A stretch of 64,000 nucleotides of DNA, from positions 13,010,501 to 13,074,500 of the forward strand of contig CM039193.1 in NCBI GenBank assembly GCA_008360975.2, read 5' to 3'. Every line of letters starts with the position of its first letter. Position 1 is the first letter of the stretch. The translations under genes were made by a program, and so were the position numbers. This DNA comes from Lichenostomus cassidix (taxonomy: Eukaryota; Chordata; Aves; Passeriformes; Meliphagidae). Positions 1 through 12,182 of the stretch are shown piece after piece. Below the pieces are notes generated by a model that was not told the DNA's origin, searched no databases, and saw only the letters and a program-made list of their open reading frames with translations.

Positions 1-2628
1 AATGAATTTAGACTATTATTAATGAAGACTTTATCTTCTCACCTATTATTGAACTTTAAATTGTACTTTACAATCAAGAACCAGTTTTTAAAACCATGGA
101 TTTTTACAGCTTGATTTACACAGTTTGAGACTCTCAGCAACATATTGTGTGCCTTATGTTTGTTAGTTGAGTTGACATAAACCATATCTCCTGTTGACAG
201 AAATGCTTGAAAATATTCATGGAGCTCAGCATCCATCACTGAAAAACTGTGCAGTTATGGAAAGCACTGATAAAATTGCTTCCTGTACTTCAAAAACACC
301 AGAACAGCAGCTCTATCACAGGATCAGGATGAGAAGAACAGATGGAAGACAGTTAAGACTGAACTTCTCTGAGTATAAAATTTATATTATTGCTTTTATT
401 TTTCAAAACACATTAACTTCAGATTGTATAATTGATCATCGAATTTTATTTTCTGTCTTGATTCTGTCTGCTCTGTCAGTAAAAAGCAACATTTTGCACT
501 AAGGCTACTATTTCATTATCTAAATATACCTGGATAGACACCTGACAATCTGTAATCCAGTGGAATAGTTTTCTTTCTGATTTTTCCTTTTTTTTTAAAG
601 GAAAAAGTCAGTCAAAGAAAGGATTTAGAGAAAATTATTTTTCACCTGACCATGCACAAATTGCTCTCCAGCTGCCTTAAAAATAGATCTTTCCTGTAAC
701 ATACATGTATTTCCTAACTTACCAGAGAACCAGGCCTGATGATGTAAAAACGTAAAAGCAATTTACTGTGGCACCTGGCAGTTTATGATAGCAGAGATTT
801 TATAAACTAACCAACCACTGGGCTTCTGATAGGTATTTGCCAAAGGCCAGCCAATCTGATCAGAAAAGTCCTCCCAAGTTCCAAAACAGCAACAGGCAAG
901 AATGCACAAATCACAGCCTAATGTCTGGGGTAGGAAAGAGGGAACTGTTATTAAGGAGAGGTTTTTGAAGTCAATTATGATTATATTTAAACCATATTGT
1001 TCAGTTGCTTTCCTCTCAAACACTTTATAGTAGAAAATGAAGACTTAATTATAAAATTCACAAAAAGATGACTGTGAACTCAAAATATAATTCCAAATCA
1101 CATGGCAGCAATATGAAATATAACTTGCTAGATGTAAGAAAGGATGTGAAAATTCACTCCTTTGCAGTGGGAGACACGATGAAATGTCAGAAAAAGTTGC
1201 AGGTAGAGGCTGAGAAATGTATTCAGTATAAGTCATGTCAACATTAAAAAGAAATCAATATAAGTACTGTGCTAAAAGTTCCTGTGACTTCCTGATATTA
1301 GAATGTATTCATATAACGGAAAAATTGAAACATTTTTCATTACTATAAGCCCCACTCTCCATTATAATGAAAGCTGGAGAGTAACTTCTCAGACCAAATG
1401 CTTTAGGGGAAATGTTATGCTTTATTTCAGCATATCATTGTGAGATTTGTTAATTGATTCTAACACATTTTCTTCTCCCTGCAGAGAGCACACATTCTCC
1501 CTGAAGCAGAGTCTAATACCTCTTAGGTGAGGCAATTATCAACATCAAGTTTCTAAAAAATGATAATTAAAGAAAATGGCAAATGCTCATGAATAACCCT
1601 CTGCACCTGCCCAGACATTGGTATTTCAGTGGGAAACTCCTGAGCAACATATGGGACAGCAGGAAGGCACTCAGAAAGCCATGTATGGAGGATAGTTATT
1701 ATTGTAGATATAACTGCACATAGACAAATTTATGTAGTCCTTTTGTGCATTGCCCACTGCATCCCACTTTTCTACACCCCAATCAACATTTCACCTTGGG
1801 CACTTCAAAGACAGTAATGAATTCCTTTCACAAAGTTCCATGGCAGGAGAAGATATTTCCATGTTCAAACTAATTTGAGCAAACATCATTGTAAATAAAC
1901 CCAGAAAGAAAAATTTCCAAAATTACGCCTGTTTGGAACAAATCTACTCATTTGTACCAGCATGGGGCTGCAGTGTGTGCACCTCTGCCTGGCATTTAAG
2001 GGTTTTTGTGACATTCATCCCAGGGCTTCACTAGGAGGAAAGGACAGAAAGCCCAACCAAAAAGATGCAGATGTCAGTTCCACAGAAGTCTGAAAGCCAG
2101 GCTGCAGTCTCCACTCACAGAGCACAGTAGTTCAGCACGTGTTGAATTTCAGGACTGTGAGAATGTGACTGTGTGTGTGACAGTGGCACTCGGGCTGTGC
2201 TGGAGAGACCAGACTGCTGAGCCAGCTCTGAACACTTCAATAGCCACAGACCTTCAAGTGAGAAACTCTGCCTGGGGCTGTACAATGGAATCTCACGGGG
2301 AACAAACCATGGGAAAGCAGGCAAGCTCTAAAATACTGGTTACAATATAATCCTGGCTCTCAGCAGTGATCTGCTGTGTGCTGTACAAACTGAAGGCAGT
2401 GCAGAGCTGTGGTCTATCTCTGCATGGAGGGGAAAGTAGAGACACTAACCTTGTGCTACAGCTTAAATTAAATTTCTTCTGTTGCAGGACATGACAACTT
2501 AGTTGCAGAACTGTGGTCACAAAAATATCTCGTGTCCATAATATTTCCTGCAATCTTTCAGTGACTCATATATATGTCAACATCCTTTAGTGTGAGAACA
2601 GACTGCACCACTCTCCACCACACAGGAG

Positions 2629-2703
2629 ATATAAATATATATATGTACACACACATATAAATATAAATATGTAATACTTTCATATATGTCTATATGCATA
2701 TGT
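2629..2703. repeat. AT-rich simple repeat
   Basis: The stretch is made of interrupted (AT)n and ATAAAT units with a short (CA)n core (GTACACACACAT around 2645-2656). It is a degenerate dinucleotide microsatellite with no associated gene. Confidence 0.8.
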
Positions 2704-3090
2704 CTTTTCCTCAGACATTCACTAGTGATGAAAACAAAAATTCACTTAAGATGACTAAGAGTATTTAAAATTTAAAAACGTGGGGGTTTTATCTAGCAGT
2801 TAAGTTTGGGATCTTTGCTCAATGACTTTTAAGCAGTGTAAAAAATTTCAGGGGACAACTCAGTCTGGCAAAGCTGTAGAATGCACTTAATTGCATTGTC
2901 AGCTGTGTTAATGGGATGAAGGTTTATCCTCTAGGAAATATTTCTCCATTATAAAACTCAGCAAGTAAAACAAGATTATATATTCAGTAAACTAGAAATG
3001 ACAACAAAGGAAAAACCTCCCATTACTTTAAATCAACTTACATAAGCCTACTTCCCTTCTATTGCCAAGATAAATTATTTTACTTAGTCC

Positions 3091-3114
3091 TTTCTTTTTT
3101 CTTTTTTTTTTTTT
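3091..3114. repeat. T-rich homopolymer tract
   Basis: This is 24 bases of T interrupted by two Cs, ending in a run of 13 Ts. It could be a slippage-expanded tract. No retroelement body is visible next to it. Confidence 0.85.
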
Positions 3115-6100
3115 AAGGCAAAACCGAACATACCTCTCAAGCTGCATCTGATCTGATCCAAACAAAGAAATTATCCTTTCTCCAATCTACCTCTATTGGC
3201 ACAGGTCTACCTCCTCCACCACATCTCAGAGATACTGCCCAGGGTTGCTAGATAGATTCACATATGGTCACCCTTAGCCCACTTCTGTCAAAATAGCCAA
3301 GAAGGAAAGGAAAACTTGGCTTATTCTAGAAGGCATTTTTATTTTTCAAGAACATTTAGGAAGGTTGTCTTTGGGTGTGTAATATTATAGTCCAAATCTC
3401 AATCTTAGACCAAATATGGAGGCAGAGCTACAGCAAAGATTTTGTGAAACATAAGGGGTTTAGAAATAAATAATAATTTCATACATGAAAAGGTTCTCAG
3501 GCACCGAAGTCTCTCCTTAGTTCTAAATTTTTTACTGTGAAGAAACCATAACACTGAGAAAGACAGTTTGAGAGGCAAGAATTGCTTGTATCCTGATGTT
3601 TTTGAATCATTGAAAAGAAGAGCACCTGGGCTGTTCCCTTTTCTAAAACCTACAAATGTAAAGTCTACCTTGCCACATCAACAAAGACTAACTGCAAAAG
3701 CTCAAATCCAGGAGCTGTTAATATTGAGACAAGGAATTTTCTCATTTGTTTCCTAGACTTTGTGCAAAGCTCCCATCAGTGGATGAGACCCTGCTGTGTC
3801 ACCTCTGCTATTGTATGATGCTCTGCTTCCCTTTCCAGCAGGTGCCATAACTGAGAGCTGTCTGAGCATGTGTCACCAAGACACACTGAGCAAACCCTGG
3901 CTTTGGTTTTCAGCCACATTCCTCTGAAAACCACATTTATCCAAGTGTTCGCAGGCTTCTTCCATGGAAAAACTGCTGAGTGAAAACTCAATAGCACAAA
4001 CTATGTCATTGCTGTCCACAAGTAGGGGTAAATATGAGGTGACAGATTTAGGGAAAAAAACCCAAAATACTGGAGTAGGTTCTTCATCTCAGATACAGCA
4101 CATACTTTGGACAAAGAATGTAGGATCTTGGTTACCTATATTCTCACACTAACAAAAGGTAAAATGCTACTCTATTTTTCTTTTGCTTTTATATGCTGTC
4201 AACATCTGCAAAATCAGTTTTGAGTGTTCTTTTATCATCTCCTGGTTTACATAAATCCATTACAGAATCCTACTCTCCCCAGTGGCAATCTTACTGCCAT
4301 GCTGCCCATAGATGGTTGCCAGAAAGCCTAGACAACATTCCAACTGCCACTTCTTAATTATATGTCACATTCCTAGATTCTTCTAAATATACTACTGGCA
4401 TCTCAGAAAGCAATAAATCAAATGTTGAAACCATGTAAACTTTACATTGTTAATAATTTTTCATTATTACTAATCTATTCCACAATAGCTGTTTCAAATA
4501 TCCTGATTGATATGTGGAAAGTTACATCTGAGTGTCTCAGGAATGTGTAGCTATGGAAGTATATCTGCAAGCAGCATGTCCCACATCATTTACATTATAA
4601 ATTACTAGGAAGACATAAAAAATAAGAGCTATGAGAATTTGCTTTGTGCCTCTATATAACCCATGTATGTTTTTTTTAATAAAAGAGCACAGCATTTGAG
4701 CAAGATGGTGCCTTATATACACCTAACTTCTGCCTTGGTACTGCACTGCCCAAACTGGGTTCAGATTGGTTCTGTACAAAAATTAAACTTTCCTTCCAAC
4801 ATGAAAAACCTACCTTACTTCTTCTCTTCTTTTTTCATTTATGAATATTTGTATATGACTAATTCACTAAGAACCTTTTTCCTGTTTTCTGTCAGAAATC
4901 TGTACACAGTTGATAATTTCCAAATTTGGGGATGGACAAGTATGGTTATCACAGAACATCTTACTTAAATAATGGGAATTATTTAATCCTGTTGTTACCA
5001 TCAATATTTTTAAGCTTTTCCATGAAGAGGCTTAATGAGCCCAAAGATATATAAAGAATAGCAATATGTTTAACAGCCAAAGTTTTTAAGCCAATCTCAT
5101 TTAGAGCCCAGTTAGGCACTGAGAACTTCAGTGACTCCACAGCTGGGCAGAATCACTGTGGCCATAGAAGTTCATCAGGCCAAAGCTTTTCCCAAAGCTT
5201 AACTGAGCCCACAGTTGTGCAATTTGCAAAAAAACAGAACCTGATTTCAGCCATTGGATTTTCACCATCTTTGGCAACCAGATTATAGAGCCTGGTATTA
5301 GTAATTAACTACAGAACAACTAATTAAACCTTTAATCATCTCTTGAATAAGCTAAATGAACTGAGCTCCTGTGGTCTCAGTCCATGGCACATTTGTCGAT
5401 TCTTTGATGAGTTCTGTGACTCTTCCCTGAACCCACTGCAAATTATCAATAGCTGAACAAATAAAAAAACAAAAAACAAAATTGAGGGAAAAGTTTAGAA
5501 TTAGCTTACAAATAGGGTTCATTTTTTCCTATGTTGACTCAAGAGTCCTGTTTTTAACTATTCAGTGATCACACTTTTCTGTTTTCAACTGTGAATTTGG
5601 GCTGTGGTTCTCCCTAGTAATTCAATAAAATAAAACATAACCCTGAAATGAACAGCAGGCCCTTTATAGTGAAATGGTATTGTGCAGACACTTGGTTGTA
5701 AACCTATCAATATCTACTGCCTGTACCCTCAGGTTAGGATTTAATTAACTTGTTATCACCCCTCTGCGTTACAGAGCTGGGCAACAAAAATTTAAGTATA
5801 TAGTTCTCTTCTTGGCAAGAACAACATTTCCAGACATTGACAGGCTCCAAACAAAGATTATTATGTCCATGTGCAAGGAAAATTCCAGCGACAAACCAGA
5901 TTTTTGCAGTTGGAATACATTTAAACGATTAAAAATTGCTTTTTTTCTGCAGCTGCATAAAGGGACAATTTTGGATGGTCTGAATTAGACAAAGTAGAAA
6001 CAGGAATCATCACAGAGCTCTATCCTCCCCCTGTCTATAGAAAATCCCTGGTTGAGAGGCCAAACTAAGATGTAGCAAGCCCCTTGACTTTGGCCTTTAA

Positions 6101-7532
6101 CTGCAAATAATCAGAATATAAAGTGGATTCTACACTGAGCAGTAGCACATAGATACCTGAAGGTTCTTTAGTTGCACTGCTCTCACTAACTACTCAGGAT
6201 CATTCCCTTCTCCAGAAAAGCACAGTTGCCTGACCTCTATATTCCTTCACAAACCTTTTCTTCTTTCTCCTTAGCAATTCTGGAATGAATTAATTTATAG
6301 ACAGGCTTGATTAAATAAATATTAGCACTTGCACAAAAGAAGTGGTTTGGTATCTTTAGAAGCTTTAAGCATTTTCCAAGTCTTTTCAAAATATCCTGCT
6401 TTAATCATTTCACAACCTTTCAAGTACTCTCTAGGAAGCTTTATTTCTTTCATCCCTAGTTTAAGACTTTATTGTAGGAGCTTTGGCTTCTCAGGATTCT
6501 CAAGTCAGGATCCTAACTTTGAAAAGAAGCTGTCACATCCACTGCTTCTCTTACCAGAGCAACTTAGCTGAATTAATTCGCCTTCCATTTGTGATTACAC
6601 AATATCCTTCCATGAATTACCAAAATTGCTAGTCTGGAATATATTAAGAGGAAAGCATTTACTGTCCTTTTAGATGTCTTTTAGTATAGTTAAAACACAG
6701 AAGAGGAAGCAGATAATCAGATTAGGCAGATTTCTACCGACCAATGACAAATATACATTGTTAGGAAACTTTGGTGCTTTTGTTCCTAATTTTTCTTTTA
6801 TTACTGGCTTGAGAAAAATAAATAGGTGCTGCATAAGCAATGCAAAAGTACAAGTTTATGCTGTCTGATTAAAGGGAAGTGGCAAAAGGAAAATGAGGAA
6901 AAAGTATATCTGAGTTTAGCCTGCATTCCCAATTTTTAGACCTAAGTTCATCACTTCTAATAACTGATGTTGCTGTTTTCTAGTGCTATGGGCTATCCAG
7001 CTCCTAGGGGAAATAGGGGAATAGAAATTATTGCTTCTAAATATTACCTTAAAACTCACAGCAGGTGTGTATAGAGCAAGAATAGAACATATACAGCTAA
7101 AAATATTCCCAAAAGTTTGAAAGCATAAATCTAATAAAGCATTCTCCTCTACCTATCCTGTATCTTTGACAGACAATCCTAGATGTCAGCAAAGATAGAA
7201 TACAACTGGTAAGTGGCAATGTAAGCTCTGTTCAAATGATCTGAAAATTCTGGAAAATAATTCATTAGAAGAAACATATTCTGCCATACTCCATGGCAGA
7301 ACTCCTGCAAGCCTAACATGCAAATCATGAACCTCACTGAAGTGCTAAACTGCCACAGAACAAAAGATATTACAGAACTGTCATACTTAAAACATTCTTC
7401 CACAGAAATTCAGTGTCTTTGCCAACTGGAAAACACAGATAATACACAGTTAATCAACAACTTCATTTTTTAAGCAAGGATGTGCTTTTGTTTGGGCAGT
7501 GGAGTGATGAAATAAAGCAGCTCTTTTCTTAC

Positions 7533-7695
7533 CCTTATTGTACATATTGGTTGGTACTTGGACATCACTCAGACTGATGTTCACAGGCAAGTTATTGAAG
7601 TGGTCATTTGGCACCAGAATGAACTCCTTCCCCAGCTCCAGGTAGTTTCCTTCTTCATCTCGTTCATTGATGAGCACAGCATTGAAGTATTCATA
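7533..7695 (-). CDS. CACNA2D3: CACNA2D3 internal exon, 163 bp (VWA_N region)
   Basis: Read on the minus strand from 7695 to 7533, the exon gives 54 codons plus one base. The peptide begins YEYFNAVLINERDEEGNY and ends SDVQVPTNMYNK. Its run ELGKEFIL...NDHFNNLPVNISLSDVQ is characteristic of calcium-channel alpha-2/delta subunits of the D3/D4 branch, and wording such as VPTNMYNK fits D3 best. The acceptor is TTTCTGTTGCAG (AG at 7697-7696). The donor is AAGG|GTAAGA (GT at 7532-7531). The exon ends in phase 1, leaving a G that would complete a D codon; family members continue K-D-P there, so the predicted break agrees with the protein. NIS (exon residues 39-41) is an N-glycosylation sequon, as expected for an extracellular domain. 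The segment belongs to the VWA_N region preceding the VWA/MIDAS domain. Open reading continues past both splice sites, but that part does not resemble the family. Confidence 0.95.
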
Positions 7696-9491
7696 CTGCA
7701 ACAGAAACCCACATTCTCTACTCAGAATACACATTCAGCATCAGGACATGAGGTTTGAATGGTTTAACTCATCTATCAATCCAGTGATTAACATGTCTAG
7801 CTAGATGAGCAGGACAAGAGGGTTTTATCCTCTCTCAGATCCCCTCTGTACTCCTAGTACAGGTGCATTTATGAAAACAGATGTATCAATACATCTTGAA
7901 AAACCCCATGTTGCTTCTGTTCTCTGGATGCCCCTAAAATATTAAGGGCAGTCCAAGAAAAGCTCTAATCATAAACAATATATGCACTATTTTTAATACA
8001 AAGCTTTCTAGATTTAAATATTTTTCTGGATGATTACTTAATTATGATCTCTCTGTTTAGCTTATTTCCACCAGATCAAGAACTTCTATCAGTGCTGAAC
8101 TTGGGCCTTGACAAACTAATAGTGTTTTTACTTCACAGGAGTATTAACTACAGCTGTAGATGCTTACTCAATGTGTACTGACTGACATTGCCTAAAATTA
8201 TTTACTTTATACTGAATTTTAGAAATGCACATTATAGTTGGTCTTGTAAATTATGCATACTTTTAGATGGAGATATAAACTTAGCAGTGACTTACTCTGA
8301 ACAAGAAATTACTGTCTGCCTGTTAAAGATTCCTGAAGACTATTTGGCCTATTTTGTACAGAACTATAACCAGATAAGCAAAAGCAATTTAGATAAAGTT
8401 ATTGATTTCTTTATGACCTAGTTTAACCAGAAATTCTACCAAGCTCTAAAAGCAACAAACAGTACAGACTACTTTTTAACCTCTCAAATACCCTTAACCC
8501 TTGGCAACAGCTTGTGATGTGTTTCCTAATTGAAAGAGACCAAAGTCTTTGAAGAGTCACATTAATTTAAATATGAGTCCCTGCCCTAACTATCTATGCA
8601 TATAACATTTAAACATAAATCTGTGGTTTTGCAGATAATATATATTTACACAACACGTACAAGGATAAATATACTGTTTGCAAAGCTAAAACAGACCAGC
8701 AAGTGCAAAAACTTACAAGGCTTTTCACAAGCACTCTTAGTGTGATATGCAACTCATTCTACTAAACAAGAACCAGTTAAAATGTTACAATCAATACACT
8801 TCCACTAAAAGGATTAATTATTCAAACAGTACCTTCAACAGAAGCTTATTTATAGAGCAGCTTTCCTTATCCTGCACTTTTAGCTTTTGGATTTTCAAAA
8901 TGAACAACCCATAATTTGGGTTTTAAATGAAAGTAGAACAAAAACGACCTCAGTGTATGTTAGGTTTTGAGGAACTTCTGTGTATAACCAAAATATTCAG
9001 ACAAACTCAGTATTCCCCACACCATTAATCATATATAAGAAAAAATCAGTCAGGTCGGTATTTGAATGCCAGTTAAACAGAAATTAATCTGACATGATTA
9101 AAAAAAGTTGTACTCAAGTATACTACTTTAGGTAAAAAATGATTACATTTTAGGATAAAATGTTCTGTACTAGAACATGCAGCAATATACTCTTCTTCTG
9201 AGACTGAACTTAAGGTACATATAATGGAATAATTTCTACAGTTATTCACATACCGACAGTGATCTCAAAGATGTAAATTTTAATTGCCCATGGTTTTTAT
9301 AATGCTTTGTAAATGGAAGGAAAAAATTGACAAATTTCACATAAGGATGTCAGAATATACTTGAAATCAACTCTAAAAAGCATTATTTCATTTCATTCAG
9401 TGGGTTATTTCCTTTTCCAAAGAAGTTAGTTAGTAGGCAACCTTTTTCATCAAGTTCTGTAAGCAGCAAGGCTAGCCAAGTACTAAAATCA

Positions 9492-9532
9492 GCTATGTTA
9501 AAAAAAAAATTTAAAAAAAGGAAAAAAAGAAA
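9492..9532. repeat. A-rich low-complexity stretch
   Basis: The stretch contains several A runs (10, 7 and 7 bases) separated by TTT, GG and G. It is simple low-complexity DNA in the middle intron. Confidence 0.7.
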
Positions 9533-12166
9533 CCACTTATTTTAAAATTAATGATATTTAGGACTGATTGTTTCTGCAGCTGATTTACTCTTCATTGATT
9601 TATTGGTTTGAGTCAGTATTTATCTTCTCAATTCTACCAGTGTATATACAATATTATGATTTTTTTAGTTTTTTTTTTAAAGTAAATTGTAGCATAAAGT
9701 AGTCCTTATGCTATTGCAGATAATTAATATTTTCCTGTTTAATTTGGGTTTTTTTCTGTTTAAGCTGTGGGGGTGGGGGGTGGCTTTGGTTTGTTGAGGG
9801 TTTTTTTGCAAGTGAGAAGCCTACAAAAATAGCATATTCAAGACAGTCCTGAAAGTTCTAAGGATTAAACATCAGGTAATATACGAGGCTCAAAAATACT
9901 CCTGAAAAAGATCAGCATTTAAGCAGAGCTGTTATACAATGGTTTCCTTTGGGCTCTTCCTAGCCAAAGAAATTATTGAGTGTGACAGCTGAAAGGTGAT
10001 AGAAAGAATATTAAAAACTGGAGAAAAAATATTAAAGCAAATCCATCTGGCATTCTGACACTGCATTTGAGATAAAGCCCAAGGGAAAGAGGATAAAATC
10101 CTGTTTGCTGACAACACAAATACTCTACCTAAGCTCTTAGAGAAAATGACTTCGCTTTAATCTTGTCAATGAAGGTCAGTCTTTGATATAACCTTAACTA
10201 GGTGAGTTCTGAGTGCACACAATATAAGACAGCAGAGAGGTATTAGTGTAATAAATAACAAGATAATTATCCAGGTCAGGAGCAGACTCAGCTCTACTGT
10301 GACTTGTCCAACAGATGAGTTTATTCCAACCTTACACAGAGACCTGCAGGTGAACAAGGAAATCTCATGTCAGCTGTTGTGTGAATCTTCAGAACTAAAC
10401 ATCAAATTTTATATTTTTGCACATTAAGATTTGTTTGAGTAAATATATTGGGGTTTTTGCTTTCCATTCCTTGTCAGTATCTGCATCATTCTGCATCTTT
10501 GGTCTGCCACTTTGAAAGCCCACACTTTATCATAATAATGAGACAATAAGACAAATAGGAATCTCAGATTTCATTTTTACTCTTGCAAAGAAGTTCTTCC
10601 TAGTGCAAGCCAATATAAATGGGTCAGTGCCCAGCAGAACGAGCACTGGACCATTCTGCCCCAGCAAGGAGCTGACCATAATTGAGACACCCCAAAAAAT
10701 CTATTCCTGACACTCAGCAGAACCCTGGGCTGCTCTGCCATCCCTGTGATCACAGGAGACAGAGACTTATGGGGCTCTGACAGAATTGATCACAAAATTG
10801 CTTTACAGCATCATTCACCCTGACAGGCAAAGGCAAGTTTGTTTTAAGACAAAAGATATCTTCAGCCACAAAAAACCAGCTTGTGCTGTATGATCGCTTA
10901 GGATGACTGTCAAAGGCACATGTTAATTAAGATTAAAATTAATTTGTTCAAAATGCACATTAGAAAAACTGAGGAACTGCAAAGTTTGCGGCCTGCAATG
11001 AGAGCTGCAGGGGTAGGTTGGAGGCGAGAACTGATCTGCAAGGTAAGAAGGAAACTTCAAAGTTCTCCATTCCAGCTTAGCCACTTATTTTGGCATAATG
11101 GTTCAGCTAAACAAGCACCTTGATCACCATGCATACTGGTCTAAAACAGAACTTCAGTAATTTAGATGTAATACTGAAAAGTACTGCACACATCTTGCAT
11201 AATTGCAGTGTTGTACAAACTGTGGTACATGAGTGATGTTCTTCTACACTGCCTTTTACATTTATCTTCAATAGATATCTAGTGATGCCTGAATATTTTA
11301 TCAAGTATTTGTTAACACTGTAAACAGCATATTTATTTAAACATAAATGTTTATTATTCAACTTAAAAGATACATTGTAATGCAAATTTCCTTTGCAACT
11401 TAGAGAGTACTTGGCACATTATAGTAAACAGGTGTCAGATCATTTCACTGCATTTTAAAATGAATTATTTTTGGTTTTTTAACATAATGAAAGAATGCAA
11501 GCCACAATTTTGATTTGATTTTTTTTCCTAAACTATAGATATTATTTTTACCATACAGCAAAAAAAAAAGTCTCATTCACAGAGTTATGAGGCCCAGGAA
11601 TGTGTAAATGGGAATGATTTGCACTAATGGGCCAGCACTAGAGCAATATTGGGTTACACTGATGATTCTTAACTGCTCAAGAACCATTTCCACAGTATTC
11701 CTCTAACTTTGCAGCTCTAAAGAGAAAAGTTAAATGTATCTGAAAGATATTAAATTAAGGAAAGTTTATGGCATTTGCATTGTGCCTCAAAATGCTGGAG
11801 CAGCAGAGAGAAAATGAAGTAGCAGCAAATAACATGGAAAATTAAGGGGAAAGCAAAATCTAGAATGAAATACCACTGACAGCTAGAAATGCACAGTATT
11901 TGAAACATCTACAACAGTTTCATCAAAATAGCTATTATCATCAGAGTTTAGAAAAGAAGAAAGGTTTATTTTCTCAAGACTGACAAATAGGACACAACTC
12001 TAGGGAGAACAGAAAGGTTCATGATATGTGAAAATCAAAATGAGGAAAGTTCCCCATTCTGGGGGAGGCTGTCCTGCTAAGAACACATTGGAGGCAAAGG
12101 TCCCCATTCTGGTACTCGTGTCAAAAAAGAGGCAAATGACTGAATGCATATCTGTTTCTAAGGCTC

Positions 12167-12182
12167 AAAAAAAAAAAAAAAA
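12167..12182. repeat. Poly(A) run, 16 bases
   Basis: This is an uninterrupted A16 run. I looked at the preceding sequence for a processed transcript or SINE body and saw none, so a simple mononucleotide repeat is the safest description. Confidence 0.9.

Larger units (their letters stand above)
1..7532 (-). other. CACNA2D3: Partial CACNA2D3 intron downstream of the 163-bp exon
   Basis: This is the start of the phase-1 intron following the exon at 7533-7695, with donor GTAAGA at 7532. It runs off the window edge. I looked on the minus strand for the next alpha-2/delta-3 exon (the family continues DP..VNGVYWSESLNK) and did not see it. The region is AT-rich. Apart from an AT-rich simple repeat near 2629-2703 and a T-rich run at 3091-3114, I see nothing identifiable. 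Confidence 0.8.

Noticed and set aside
5182..5200. AAAGCTTT-TCCC-AAAGCTT inverted repeat
   Set aside because: Very short palindrome around a HindIII-like word, not part of a larger structure.
7558..7758. 66-codon plus-strand ORF over the 163-bp exon
   Set aside because: It is the antisense shadow of the real minus-strand exon.
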